From the NCBI GenBank assembly GCA_002862085.1, contig PKCK01000092.1, forward strand, positions 25,885 to 89,884: a DNA stretch of 64,000 nt, given 5' to 3'. The DNA is from Planctomycetota bacterium (lineage in GTDB: Bacteria > Planctomycetota > UBA1135 > GCA-002686595). Position numbers and translations under genes: made by a program. How positions within the stretch are numbered: position 1 is the first letter of the stretch; each line of letters opens with the position of its first letter. This document shows, piece after piece, positions 52,930 to 61,067 of the stretch. The notes under the pieces were generated by a model. The model did not search any database. It saw only the letters and a program-made list of their open reading frames with translations, and was not told the origin of the DNA.

Positions 52930-53529
52930 TCAGTCGATGTCGAGCTCGTGAGGCGGGCCGCCCTTCTTTTCCTCGTTGAGGCGGAACTCGGTCGTGCCCA
53001 GGCGGCTGCGGAGCTGGAGCATGAGACGCTTGGCCCACGCGGGATCGTCGTCCGCCGGCACCCACTTCGCATAGCGCGCGATGCCGGGCCGGAGGGATTC
53101 GTTGTGCTCCTTCTCGACGCGCAGGGTCACCACGAAGGTCTCGAGCGCCGGATCCAGACGGTCGGGGACCACGAGGTCATCGGGCCGACGCGTCGATCGC
53201 GGGTCGAAGTGGCCGTAGGAGGCGATGACCCGCGCCCGATAGTTCTCCGAGCCACGCATGCGGCCGAAAGGCACCTCGTCGACCTTCCAGCCGCTGGTGA
53301 TCGCGCGAGCGACCGGGTCGGCCCCCACGCCGCTGACCATGAACTCCTCGTTCACGATCGCCAGCTGCAGCGCGTTCCAGAGCACGCGCTCGTTGTCGGC
53401 CTGGATCACCTCGGACCTCGGATGCAGCGTCCTCGACGCCCCGCAGGAGGTCGTCCCGAGCAGCGACGCGGCGGCGGCCGCGAGCAGCAGGGCGGCGCGC
53501 ACGGGCGCGGTCATGGCGGCTTGGATCAT
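52930..53529 (-). CDS. Lipoprotein of unknown function, coupled to der
   Basis: 199 residues. The N-terminus (RAALLLAAAAASLLGTTSCG) has a lipobox ending at Cys 29. The mature part starts with SEVIQADNERVLWNALQLAIVNEEF, then RAITSGWKVDEVPFGRMRGSENYRARVIASYG and ETFVVTLRVEKEHNESLRP, a mixed alpha/beta layout resembling small exported envelope lipoproteins. The ATG overlaps the der stop by 4 nt. It may act in envelope assembly, but I do not recognise a family. Confidence 0.72.
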   Translation of the reverse strand: MIQAAMTAPVRAALLLAAAAASLLGTTSCGASRTLHPRSEVIQADNERVLWNALQLAIVNEEFMVSGVGADPVARAITSGWKVDEVPFGRMRGSENYRARVIASYGHFDPRSTRRPDDLVVPDRLDPALETFVVTLRVEKEHNESLRPGIARYAKWVPADDDPAWAKRLMLQLRSRLGTTEFRLNEEKKGGPPHELDID

Positions 53530-54929
53530 CGCTTCGAGACCTCCTCTTCTTCGGCGTTCTTGTCCTTGAGCACGAAGCGCATCGGCACCTCGTGGAACGG
53601 TAGCTCTTCCCGGAAGCGATTCTGAAGATAGCGCAGCCAGTCCTTCCCGACGTGCTTCTTGTCGTTGACGAAGAGCACGAAGGTGGGAGGCTGGACCTCG
53701 GCCTGCGTGGCGTAGCGGACGCGGATCCGGTAACCCTTCGCGCTCGGCTGACGGGCCTCGAGGGCGCGCTCGAGCACGCGGTTGAGGTCCCCCGTCGGTA
53801 CCCGCTGCTGGCCCTGTTCGAAGAGATCGCTCGCGACCTCGATCAGCTCGTCCGTGCGCAGTCCCTCCTTCGCGGAGAGGAAGACGATCGGGCAGAAGGA
53901 CAGCCCGGGTAGCTGGGCGTCGAGGTACTCGCGGAACTTCTCGGGCTCCTGGCCCTCGGCGAGGTCCCACTTGTTCGCTGCCAGGATCAGCGGCTTGTAG
54001 CGGTCGATGGCGTAGCGCGCGAGGTTCTTCTCGATGGCGGACATCTTCCGCGTCACGTCGAAGAGCAGCACGACGACGTCCGCCCGGCGGATCGTCTTCA
54101 TGCTGCGCGCGTCCGAGAAGAACTCGATCGCGTCCTCCATCTTCGAGCGCTTGCGAACGCCGGCTGTGTCGATGACCACGAAGGTCTCGCCGTCGCGCTC
54201 GAAGACCACGTCCACGGCGTCGCGCGTGGTGCCCTCGATCTCCGAGACGATCATGCGCTCCTCCCCCGCGAGATGGTTGACGAGCGTCGACTTGCCGGCG
54301 TTGCGTCGGCCGACCACCGCGATCTTCATCCGCGGCGTCTCGCCGGGCTTCTCGGTCGGCGCACCGGGCAGGACCTCGACGACCCGCTCGCGCAGATCGG
54401 CCATCCCTTCCCCGTTCTGGGCGCTGATGACGACCGGCTCGCCCCCCACGCCGAGGGCGCGGAACTCCTCTGCCTGCCACTCGAGGTCGCCGCCCTCGGC
54501 CTTGTTGACGACGAGCTGCACGGGGACGTCCGCGCCCCGCAGCAGCGCCGCCACCTGCTTGTCCGGCGGGGTGAGCCCGTCTCGTACGTCCACCAGGAAC
54601 AACACCATGTCCGCGCCCCGCAGGGCCACATCCACCTGGGCCTCGACGTGTGGCCCGAGGTCGTCCCGGTCGACGATGCCGAGGCCGCCGGTGTCGATCA
54701 CCTCGACCCAGCGTTCTCCCTCGGCGACCATGAGCCGCGCGGGCACTGCGATCCGATCGCGGGTCACACCCGCCGTGGGCTCGACGATCGCGACGCGGCT
54801 TCCGCAGAGGCGGTTGAGCAGCGTGGACTTGCCCACGTTGGGCCTGCCCACGAGCGCGACGCGGGGCATCGGGGGCTGGGGGTGGGCGCGCGTCTCGGCG
54901 CCCGGTTCGACGGAGTCTTGATCGCTCAT
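53526..54929 (-). CDS. der: Ribosome assembly GTPase Der (EngA)
   Basis: 467 residues with two GTPase domains in tandem and a C-terminal KH-like domain, the Der layout. Domain 1: G1 VALVGRPNVGKSTLLNRL, G3 IDTGGLG, G4 VNKAEGGD. Domain 2: G1 VAVVGRRNAGKSTLVNHL, G3 IDTAGVRKRSK, G4 ANKWDLAEG. The G4 of the first domain reads NKAE where NKxD is usual, so guanine recognition in that domain may rely on Glu. Der acts in 50S subunit maturation. The ATG lies 9 nt after the queE stop, and a lipoprotein gene overlaps its 3' end. Confidence 0.96.
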   Translation of the reverse strand: MSDQDSVEPGAETRAHPQPPMPRVALVGRPNVGKSTLLNRLCGSRVAIVEPTAGVTRDRIAVPARLMVAEGERWVEVIDTGGLGIVDRDDLGPHVEAQVDVALRGADMVLFLVDVRDGLTPPDKQVAALLRGADVPVQLVVNKAEGGDLEWQAEEFRALGVGGEPVVISAQNGEGMADLRERVVEVLPGAPTEKPGETPRMKIAVVGRRNAGKSTLVNHLAGEERMIVSEIEGTTRDAVDVVFERDGETFVVIDTAGVRKRSKMEDAIEFFSDARSMKTIRRADVVVLLFDVTRKMSAIEKNLARYAIDRYKPLILAANKWDLAEGQEPEKFREYLDAQLPGLSFCPIVFLSAKEGLRTDELIEVASDLFEQGQQRVPTGDLNRVLERALEARQPSAKGYRIRVRYATQAEVQPPTFVLFVNDKKHVGKDWLRYLQNRFREELPFHEVPMRFVLKDKNAEEEEVSKR

Positions 54930-54938
54930 CGGACGCTC

Positions 54939-55775
54939 TCAGGCGATTCCCATCGCCCTGTGCATCTGGGGGAGGACGCGCACGTCGAGGTCGAGCTCGC
55001 GCGCGCGTTCGACGACCTCGACGAGGGTGTCCGGCTCGGGGGCTTCACAGCCGGCCATCGGAGTCGCCGGGGCGACGAACAGCGGCACCTTCGGCGCCCT
55101 GCGTGCGAGGTCCTCGAAGAGCTCGTCGTAGTCGCGCGGGTCGCGGCCCGCTTGGACCACGACCTTCGCGCAGGCGTCCACGTCGCGCACGAGGTCGAGG
55201 CAGCGACGCCGGGCGAGGCGCCATTCCTCGGCGTTCCGAGGAGCGCGCTCGTCGATGGGCGCGGCCCGCTCATCGTCATCGGACGGCTCGGGGAGGGAGA
55301 TCTCGACGGTCTCACCCATGTCGGCGGGTGGTTTCAGGTCGAGGCTCACGTGATCGACGTGCTCGAGCACCCGAGCGAGGGCCTCGGGGTGGGCGCCCGC
55401 GGTCTCGAGGTGCAGCCGCCGTGGCTGGATCATCGGGCGCAGGGCCTGGATGAACCCCGGCCAGAGCAGCGGTTCGCCGCCGGTGACGCTGACCGTACGA
55501 GGCTCACCTGGCTCGACGGAGGCGATCCACAGGGCGGCCTGGAAGGGAGAGGCCCAGCGCTCTTCGCGCGCGGGGGGCTCGCCATCCTTGCGCACCATCG
55601 CGGCGCGGCCCTCGCCGACGTCCCACGAACCCGGGGTGTCGCACCACGCGCAGCGCAGAGGGCATCCCGCCAGTCTCAGGAACACCTGCGCCTGCCCCAC
55701 GTAGAGCCCTTCGCCCTGGAACGAGGCGAAGACCTCCATGACCGGAGCGGCGACGCGCGCGGAGGTGGTGCTCAT
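54939..55775 (-). CDS. queE: 7-carboxy-7-deazaguanine synthase QueE
   Basis: 278 residues. QueE is a radical SAM enzyme that converts 6-carboxy-tetrahydropterin to 7-carboxy-7-deazaguanine on the way to queuosine. Landmarks: EVFASFQGEGLYVGQAQVFLR at the start, the cluster motif AGCPLRCAWCDTPGSWD (CX3CX2C, about residues 38-45), VSVTGGEPLLWPGF for SAM binding, SLDLKPPADM and the closing LPQMHRAMGI. It is longer than the E. coli enzyme because of an acidic insert around residues 160-190 (EPSDDDERAAPIDERAP). No other que genes are in the window. The start at 55775 is followed directly by conserved sequence. Confidence 0.93.
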   Translation of the reverse strand: MSTTSARVAAPVMEVFASFQGEGLYVGQAQVFLRLAGCPLRCAWCDTPGSWDVGEGRAAMVRKDGEPPAREERWASPFQAALWIASVEPGEPRTVSVTGGEPLLWPGFIQALRPMIQPRRLHLETAGAHPEALARVLEHVDHVSLDLKPPADMGETVEISLPEPSDDDERAAPIDERAPRNAEEWRLARRRCLDLVRDVDACAKVVVQAGRDPRDYDELFEDLARRAPKVPLFVAPATPMAGCEAPEPDTLVEVVERARELDLDVRVLPQMHRAMGIA

Positions 55776-55948
55776 GGGGTCGCGGGGTGTGCTGAAGAGG
55801 TCCGTGCGCGCAGAGCGCGAGACATGCAGGAGCCCCGCTCACGTCTCCCTGCCGCCTGCTTCGCGCGGGCGGCGGGGACGAGCGGGGCACTCCCGGGCGA
55901 ATCAGTCCCTCGGCGTCCGCTGGCTCGCGACCGCCGGGAGGACGAGGA

Positions 55949-56146
55949 TCACTCCTCGTCCTTCTTCTTCTTGGCCTTCTTCGACTTGATCTTGAACCTG
56001 GTGCGGACCTTCGGGAGACCGTAGACCGAGTCGTCCTCGGTCATGCGGCCGTCCTCGATGAGCTTGAGCAGGCGCTCCTTGCGCGTGAAGACGCTGCGCT
56101 CACCGATGAGGGTGTTGACACCGCGGAGGCTGGGATGGATCGACAT
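55949..56146 (-). CDS. Small basic protein of Planctomycetes/Verrucomicrobia/Chlamydiae type
   Basis: 65 residues: MSIHPSLRGVNTLIGERSVF, then TRKERLLKLIEDGR, YGLPKVRTRFKI and a Lys-rich end (KSKKAKKKKDEE). The opening S-x-H-P-S-L, the R-S-V-x-T-R-x-E-R stretch and G-L-P-K-V-R match the small basic protein family annotated in these phyla (TIGR04137, from memory). Its role is unproven; the size and charge suggest an RNA- or ribosome-associated protein. It stands alone with a TAATCT box at 56188-56183 as a possible -10. Its presence is one of the better lineage clues in the window. Confidence 0.88.
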   Translation of the reverse strand: MSIHPSLRGVNTLIGERSVFTRKERLLKLIEDGRMTEDDSVYGLPKVRTRFKIKSKKAKKKKDEE

Positions 56147-56265
56147 GATTTGGGTCGGGTTCGGGATTTCCGAAGGGCGAAGAGATTAGGGCCGCCCCCC
56201 CTCCGCCGCCAGCCCGGGGCGCCCAAATTCCCGGCGACCGTCCCCTCCGGCCCCGGTCGAGGCCT

Positions 56266-57267
56266 TCACCGGGGGGCGTCGCGGTAATCCGCGGTGTTGA
56301 CCAGGTACGCGCTGCGGAACTCGGCCGCGCCCGTCCGGGGGTCGCGGATGGCCTTGACCCGACGAAGAGCGTCGTCGAGCTCGCCCATGCTCTCGGCTCC
56401 GCCCACGAACACGAAGATCCGGTCCTCCCAGAGGTAAGGACGCAGGGCGGGCAGCCCCTCGGAGATCAGCAGCTTGTAGGCGTCGGAGGCCAGGTCGACG
56501 TTTCCGGGCGAATTGTCGTAGGTGATCGCCATCACCGTGAACTTCGTGGCCTCGTCGTTCTGGAACTTCTCCTCGGCCGGACTGAGAGGCTGCTGCACCA
56601 AGGCCGGCGCATCGCCGGAGAGTCCTTCCTCGGAGGTCGCGGGCCCGGGACCGCTGTTCGCGCCGGCGGGCTGCACCGCCAGGCCGACGGAGAGCCCGGC
56701 GGACTGGACGGAGGAGCCCTCCTGGCTCTCGGGGGCATCGTCCGCGACCCCACCGAGGCCCATCCCGATCGCGAAGACGGCGGCCAGGGCGAGCGAGACC
56801 ACCGTTGCGAACGACCAGGGCGACATCGGCACCGAGAACGAGTCGGAGCCGGAGGGCGCGGGAGACCGCTCGGCGGCCGGAGCCTCGGCAGAGACCGTGG
56901 ACACCGCCGTGATCTCGGGCTCGGGCTCGGGCGGATGCTCCTCACCGACGTCGTCGACGGCCTGCTCGGACGCCTCCTCGTCGGAGTGGACGATCGGAGC
57001 CTCCCAGCTCGAAGCGCCCGGCGGCCGGCGGTCGATCGGGACGGCGCCGACACCCGCTGAGGACCGCTCGGCGCCCACGGTCGCGCCGGGCGGAGCGTCT
57101 TCGTCCGCCGCAGCCGGTTCCTCACCACCTTTGAAGGGTGAGAGCAACGACCCCACGACACCGCGCCGGTCAGCGGCGTTCCTCCGCAGCTCGGACCGCT
57201 CGCGCTGCCGCGCCTCTCGCGCCGAGGCCTCGAAGGCCTCGAGCATGGTCACTTTGCGTTTCGCCAT
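56266..57267 (-). CDS. Single-pass membrane protein, unknown function
   Basis: 333 residues. A cytoplasmic, charged N-terminus opens with a basic/acidic helix (MAKRKVTMLEAFEASAREAR followed by QRERSELRRNA), then a long acidic, Pro-rich disordered stretch (about 50-145). One membrane helix follows (about 150-170, FATVVSLALAAVFAIGMGLGG), a second linker, and an outer domain of ~110 residues: FTVMAITYDNSPGNVDLASDAYKLLISEG, YLWEDRIFVFVGGAESMGELDDALRRVKAIR and FRSAYLVNTADYR. That layout (membrane helix, linker, small alpha/beta domain with two repeats) resembles SPOR-type proteins, but the match is loose. It stands alone. Confidence 0.7.
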   Translation of the reverse strand: MAKRKVTMLEAFEASAREARQRERSELRRNAADRRGVVGSLLSPFKGGEEPAAADEDAPPGATVGAERSSAGVGAVPIDRRPPGASSWEAPIVHSDEEASEQAVDDVGEEHPPEPEPEITAVSTVSAEAPAAERSPAPSGSDSFSVPMSPWSFATVVSLALAAVFAIGMGLGGVADDAPESQEGSSVQSAGLSVGLAVQPAGANSGPGPATSEEGLSGDAPALVQQPLSPAEEKFQNDEATKFTVMAITYDNSPGNVDLASDAYKLLISEGLPALRPYLWEDRIFVFVGGAESMGELDDALRRVKAIRDPRTGAAEFRSAYLVNTADYRDAPR

Positions 57268-57693
57268 GACATGACGGTCGCCCGCCTACCGGACGGTAGC
57301 GAGCGGGAGAGGGGCAGTTCAAGGCCCTGATCGGCCGTCAGTGGCTTCGAGCACGCTTCCGACAGAAAATCGAGATCGGCCGAGGATTTCGCGCCGTGGT
57401 GCGTACCCCGGGCGGTTCCGCCGCACGAACGAAGGGAATGAGAGGCGTTCCGCTACGTACGGACGCAGATAGAATGCGCGCGAGAGCCGCCCGAGGCCCG
57501 GTCCTCGGGCCTCCGCGCCCCCGAGATCCTCCCCAATCCTGCCGAGCGGCCACCGACACCGCGGCCCTGACGCACTTCGCCTCCCCCGGAGAGCGGGTCA
57601 GCCCACCCTCATCGCTCGCCCGACACCCAAGGGCCACTCCTGCCCGCGCCGGCCTCGCACCCGACGCCCGAACGCTTCGCACCGGACCATTCC
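57268..57693. other. Divergent gene-free region
   Basis: No supported gene. It separates the leftward membrane protein gene from the rightward peptidase pair. An imperfect hairpin (CCCGCCTACC paired with GGTAG...GCGGG) lies close to the leftward gene. TAGAAT at 57470-57475 is a possible -10 for the rightward genes, with TTCCGC 16 nt before it as a poor -35, implying a leader of roughly 210 nt. Otherwise nothing distinctive is seen. Confidence 0.35.
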
Positions 57694-59391
57694 ATGCGCA
57701 CCCTCATCCTGACCACCGCGGCCGCTCTCGCCATCCTCCCGGCCGCGAGCGCCACCCCCGCGGCACCCGGCCCCGTCGCCGCTCCTCAGAAGAAGAAGGC
57801 GCCCAAGGGCTACCACCAGGACACTCGTTACGGCTTCAAGTTCAAGCAGCCGGCGAAGTTCAAGAACATCGCCGTGCGCGTCCGCGAGGAGTGGCTCGCC
57901 GCGAAGTACGTCGGCACGCAGCAGTTCACCTACACGGACAGCAAGACCGGCGCCACCGCGAACCACTATCCGGAGTTCATGGTCATCGCGATGCCCCACG
58001 CCGCGATGGAGGACGGCACCCAGGTCACCAAGGACGAGAACGGTGACGAGAACGTCGTCAAGATCTCCAACCCCTACCGGGACTACGACGACCTGCTCAA
58101 GCGGACGTTCCAGGGCCAGGGCGGTTTCTTCCTCGCCGAGGATCCGGTGGAGACCGAGATCGACGGGGTGTCGGTCGAGAAACGCACCTACCGCTCCGAC
58201 AAGCTCTCCAGCGCCCCCCTCACGATCGAAGCCTGGATCTACAAGACCGAGGACGTCGACTACGTCGTGCACGTCATCGGTTTGACCAATCACTGGGACG
58301 CGGTGGACAAGCTGGTGACGCCCCTGCGCACGACCTTCGAGCTCATCGAGAAGGACGCGCCGCTGCGCATCACCAGCAATCTGGAGGCCCAGGTCCGCCT
58401 CGGCCGCCTGTCCGTCGACGCGGCGGACAAGCGTGAGGTCCGGTCCGCCGCGGTGAAGTCGGAGAAGGTCATCCACGAAAAGGCCATCAACAAGCTGCCT
58501 GACGACTGGGACCACAAGCTCTCCGGGCGTGTGCTCACCGTCTACAGCGCCGACAAGAAGTTCGCGAACCGCGTCCAGAAGCACGCGAACAACCTGCTGG
58601 ACTGGATGGACGACAACTTCGGCTTCCTGGGCGGCAGTTCCTACCTGCGCAAGCCCGTCATCCGGATCTGCCGCGACGACGCCGAGTACTTCGCGTACCT
58701 CGCGGGGATCAACGTCGGCAACGGCGGAGGCTACCTCTACGTCGGCGAGGAGCTCGTGACGCGCTGGGACTCCGCCGGGTGGAGCGGTGCGGCCGTGGAC
58801 CGCCTCAACAACCAGATCTACGACTACTGGATGCAGGAGCGGAACTTCGACCTGAAGACCGCCCTCCCCCAGTGGATCGACACCGGCCTCAAGCGCCTCA
58901 TCAGCTACTCGCGCCACGACTCGCGCAAGCCCAAGTGGCGTCTCGACGCCAACCTGATCGCCTACGGAAAGGGCCTCGCGCGCAGCGGGAACACGGTCGA
59001 CCTGAAGGACCTCTTCACGATGACCGAGAAGGAGATGAACGAGCTCCAGCAGGGTGAATCCAAACCTCACTTCGAAGGCTGGCTCCTGGTCAACTACCTG
59101 TCCTCCCCGGAGATCAAGCGTCACCCGCTCGCCGAGGGCTTGCTCGGGACCTACCTCCGCAACATGCAGACGGTCATCAAGGAGATCGAGAAGGAGCAGA
59201 AGCGCAAGCTCGACGCCGCGCGCCGCCAGGCGAGCAAGGGTGACGGCGAACGCGAGTACGCGGCGCTCCGCCGTCAGATCTTCGAGAAGATGGAGAAGGA
59301 GCTGCTGCAGCGGACGTTCGATCTGACCTTCAGCGACTTCTCCGACGGCGACTGGAAGGACCTCAACACCCACTTCCGCAAGGCTTTCTGA
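57694..59391 (+). CDS. Secreted gluzincin-like protein with apparently lost catalytic residues
   Basis: 565 residues with a signal peptide (LILTTAAALAILPAASATPA). Residues ~38-215 form a beta-rich domain (YHQDTRYGFKFKQPAKFKNI, VDYVVHVIGLTNHWDAVDKL). Residues ~270-470 resemble the peptidase MA/DUF1570 fold of the following gene: KPVIRICRDDAEYFAYLAG, then LNNQIYDYW where HExxH is expected, and LPQWIDTGLKRLISY in place of the usual LPxWxxEG. Both His residues and the distal Glu are therefore missing. Lys/Glu-rich helices end the protein. It is probably a non-catalytic relative that binds a partner or substrate. The paralogous gene follows after 62 nt on the same strand. Confidence 0.8.
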   Translation: MRTLILTTAAALAILPAASATPAAPGPVAAPQKKKAPKGYHQDTRYGFKFKQPAKFKNIAVRVREEWLAAKYVGTQQFTYTDSKTGATANHYPEFMVIAMPHAAMEDGTQVTKDENGDENVVKISNPYRDYDDLLKRTFQGQGGFFLAEDPVETEIDGVSVEKRTYRSDKLSSAPLTIEAWIYKTEDVDYVVHVIGLTNHWDAVDKLVTPLRTTFELIEKDAPLRITSNLEAQVRLGRLSVDAADKREVRSAAVKSEKVIHEKAINKLPDDWDHKLSGRVLTVYSADKKFANRVQKHANNLLDWMDDNFGFLGGSSYLRKPVIRICRDDAEYFAYLAGINVGNGGGYLYVGEELVTRWDSAGWSGAAVDRLNNQIYDYWMQERNFDLKTALPQWIDTGLKRLISYSRHDSRKPKWRLDANLIAYGKGLARSGNTVDLKDLFTMTEKEMNELQQGESKPHFEGWLLVNYLSSPEIKRHPLAEGLLGTYLRNMQTVIKEIEKEQKRKLDAARRQASKGDGEREYAALRRQIFEKMEKELLQRTFDLTFSDFSDGDWKDLNTHFRKAF

Positions 59392-59453
59392 TCCCCCGGG
59401 CCGGCCCCGGCTCGTATCCCACACCTTCGAAGCAGCAAGGAAGTCCCCGAGAC

Positions 59454-60992
59454 ATGCTCAACGCCCTCGCGATCGGAACGATTGCGCTCGCAAGCGCCAC
59501 CGCACACCCCCGGCTCGCCGGGCTGAACGCCCCTGCCCCCGGAGGCCAGGGACGGTCCATCCTGATCATGAAGGACGGCCGGATCTTCACCGAGTTCGGC
59601 CTCGAACAGGGCACCGACCACGTCGAGGTCACGCTCGAAGCCGGCAAGGTCGAGGTCGCCAACGAACTCGTCGAGATCGTCCTGAAGGAGGGCCAGGAGA
59701 TCACCTTCACGCCGCAGACCGACGAGGAACGCGAGAAGTACGAGAAGGGGTTCGTGCGGTTCAACGGCCGCTGGATCAAGACGAAGACCGCCCAGCGCGC
59801 CATCGAGAAGGAGCTGAAGAGCCGCATGGAGCAGGCGGAGGAGGACCTCGCCCACCAGGAGTGGCGCAACAAGTACGAGACGGAGGCCAAGCACTTCCGG
59901 TGGTTCCACACCACTCCGCAGCGCGTGACTCAGCGGTTCATCGACTCGTCCGACGCGTACTACGACATCTTCAAGAAGGACTGGGGCATCAAGCGCAACA
60001 AGCGCAAGCCGAAGCTGTCGATCAACTTCTACAACGCCGAGGCCGAGTACCAGCAGGTCGCTGGCGCGCCCCCGGGCGCCCTCGCTTACTTCATGTTCCT
60101 GGGCGACTACGACCTGAACGCCTTCTACGACCGCCTGGATCCTGACTTCACGGAGCAGGTCGTCTTCCACGAGCTCGGGCACTACCTGCACAAGCTCATC
60201 GACGAGCAGTTCAACTACCCCCACTGGCCCGGCGAGTCGCTCTGCGAGTACTACGGCGGCGCGCGCTTGAACGAGGCGACGGGCAAGCTCGAGGTCGGGC
60301 TCATCCACAACGGGCGCCTCGCCACCATCAAGGGGCAGATGGCCGAGGGCGAGAAGATCGAGCTCGAGAAGATGATCACGACCCGCGGCTTCGAGGACTA
60401 CACCTGGGGCTGGTCGTTCGTCCACATGCTCATGCAGGACAAGTCGCGCCGTAAGAACTTCCGCAAGTTCTTCCTCGGCCTCGCGACCGACAAGAAGGTC
60501 AAGCGCGAGCGCGGCGGCATGAACCTGAAGACCGTCAGCGGTGAGGAGGTTCTGCGCTACTTCATGGAGTGCATGAAGATCCCGGACCGCGACGCTCTCC
60601 GCGAACTCGAGAAGGAGTGGTACACGTACATCGACGAAGAGCTCGACTTCGACGGCGAGAACGCCCTCATCTGGGAGGCGAAGACCGCGAAGAGCCTCGG
60701 CGAGCGCGACAAGGCCCGCGACCTCTACAAGAAGGCTCTGTCGGAGAACTTCGACGGCGCACCCGCCAAAGCCCACTACGAGTACTGGCGCCTCATGGAG
60801 GAGCAAGAGGGCTCTGAAGCCATCAAACATCTCCGCGCCGCCGTGAAGAAGGCCCCCCTGACGCCCCGCTATCGCTGGAAGCTCGGCGGGATCCTCGAGA
60901 AGAAGAAGAAGACCAAGGAGGAGGGCGCGATGAACAAGGCCATCGCGCAGGAGCTCGACCCCCGCGTCGAACGCAGCTCTCTCTTCGACTGA
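59454..60992 (+). CDS. Secreted HELGH metallopeptidase (DUF1570-like) with C-terminal repeats
   Basis: 512 residues. A short hydrophobic leader (LNALAIGTIALASATAHP) precedes a small beta domain (SILIMKDGRIFTEFGLEQG, EVANELVEIVLKEGQEITF), then a Lys/Glu-rich helical stretch. The peptidase core has QVVFHELGHYLHKLIDEQ (HExxH) and, 14 residues on, HWPGESLCEYYGG, whose Glu is the probable third zinc ligand. The order fits the DUF1570/gluzincin proteins frequent in planctomycetes. The last ~80 residues look like TPRs (AKAHYEYWRLMEEQEGSEAI). The upstream gene encodes a similar protein without these ligands, so the two may work as a pair. A terminator hairpin follows. Confidence 0.85.
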   Translation: MLNALAIGTIALASATAHPRLAGLNAPAPGGQGRSILIMKDGRIFTEFGLEQGTDHVEVTLEAGKVEVANELVEIVLKEGQEITFTPQTDEEREKYEKGFVRFNGRWIKTKTAQRAIEKELKSRMEQAEEDLAHQEWRNKYETEAKHFRWFHTTPQRVTQRFIDSSDAYYDIFKKDWGIKRNKRKPKLSINFYNAEAEYQQVAGAPPGALAYFMFLGDYDLNAFYDRLDPDFTEQVVFHELGHYLHKLIDEQFNYPHWPGESLCEYYGGARLNEATGKLEVGLIHNGRLATIKGQMAEGEKIELEKMITTRGFEDYTWGWSFVHMLMQDKSRRKNFRKFFLGLATDKKVKRERGGMNLKTVSGEEVLRYFMECMKIPDRDALRELEKEWYTYIDEELDFDGENALIWEAKTAKSLGERDKARDLYKKALSENFDGAPAKAHYEYWRLMEEQEGSEAIKHLRAAVKKAPLTPRYRWKLGGILEKKKKTKEEGAMNKAIAQELDPRVERSSLFD

Positions 60993-61012
60993 GCGGCGAC
61001 TCGTGAACGGCA

Positions 61013-61045
61013 GCGGCCCGGGCCTCCACGCGAGACCCGGGCCGC
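61013..61045. terminator. Bidirectional hairpin terminator
   Basis: A 10-bp perfect stem (GCGGCCCGGG at 61013-61022 and its complement at 61036-61045) with a 13-nt loop, followed by CGTCTTTC, lies in the 75-nt gap between the metallopeptidase gene and the convergent TPR lipoprotein gene. Confidence 0.75.
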
Positions 61046-61067
61046 CGTCTTTCGGGGGCCGAGCCGC

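Noticed and set aside
52930..54480. A 516-codon minus-strand frame covering the lipoprotein and part of der
   Set aside because: Only its last 200 codons, from the ATG at 53529, look like a protein; the upstream part is Arg/Gly-rich and out of frame with der, which is certain.
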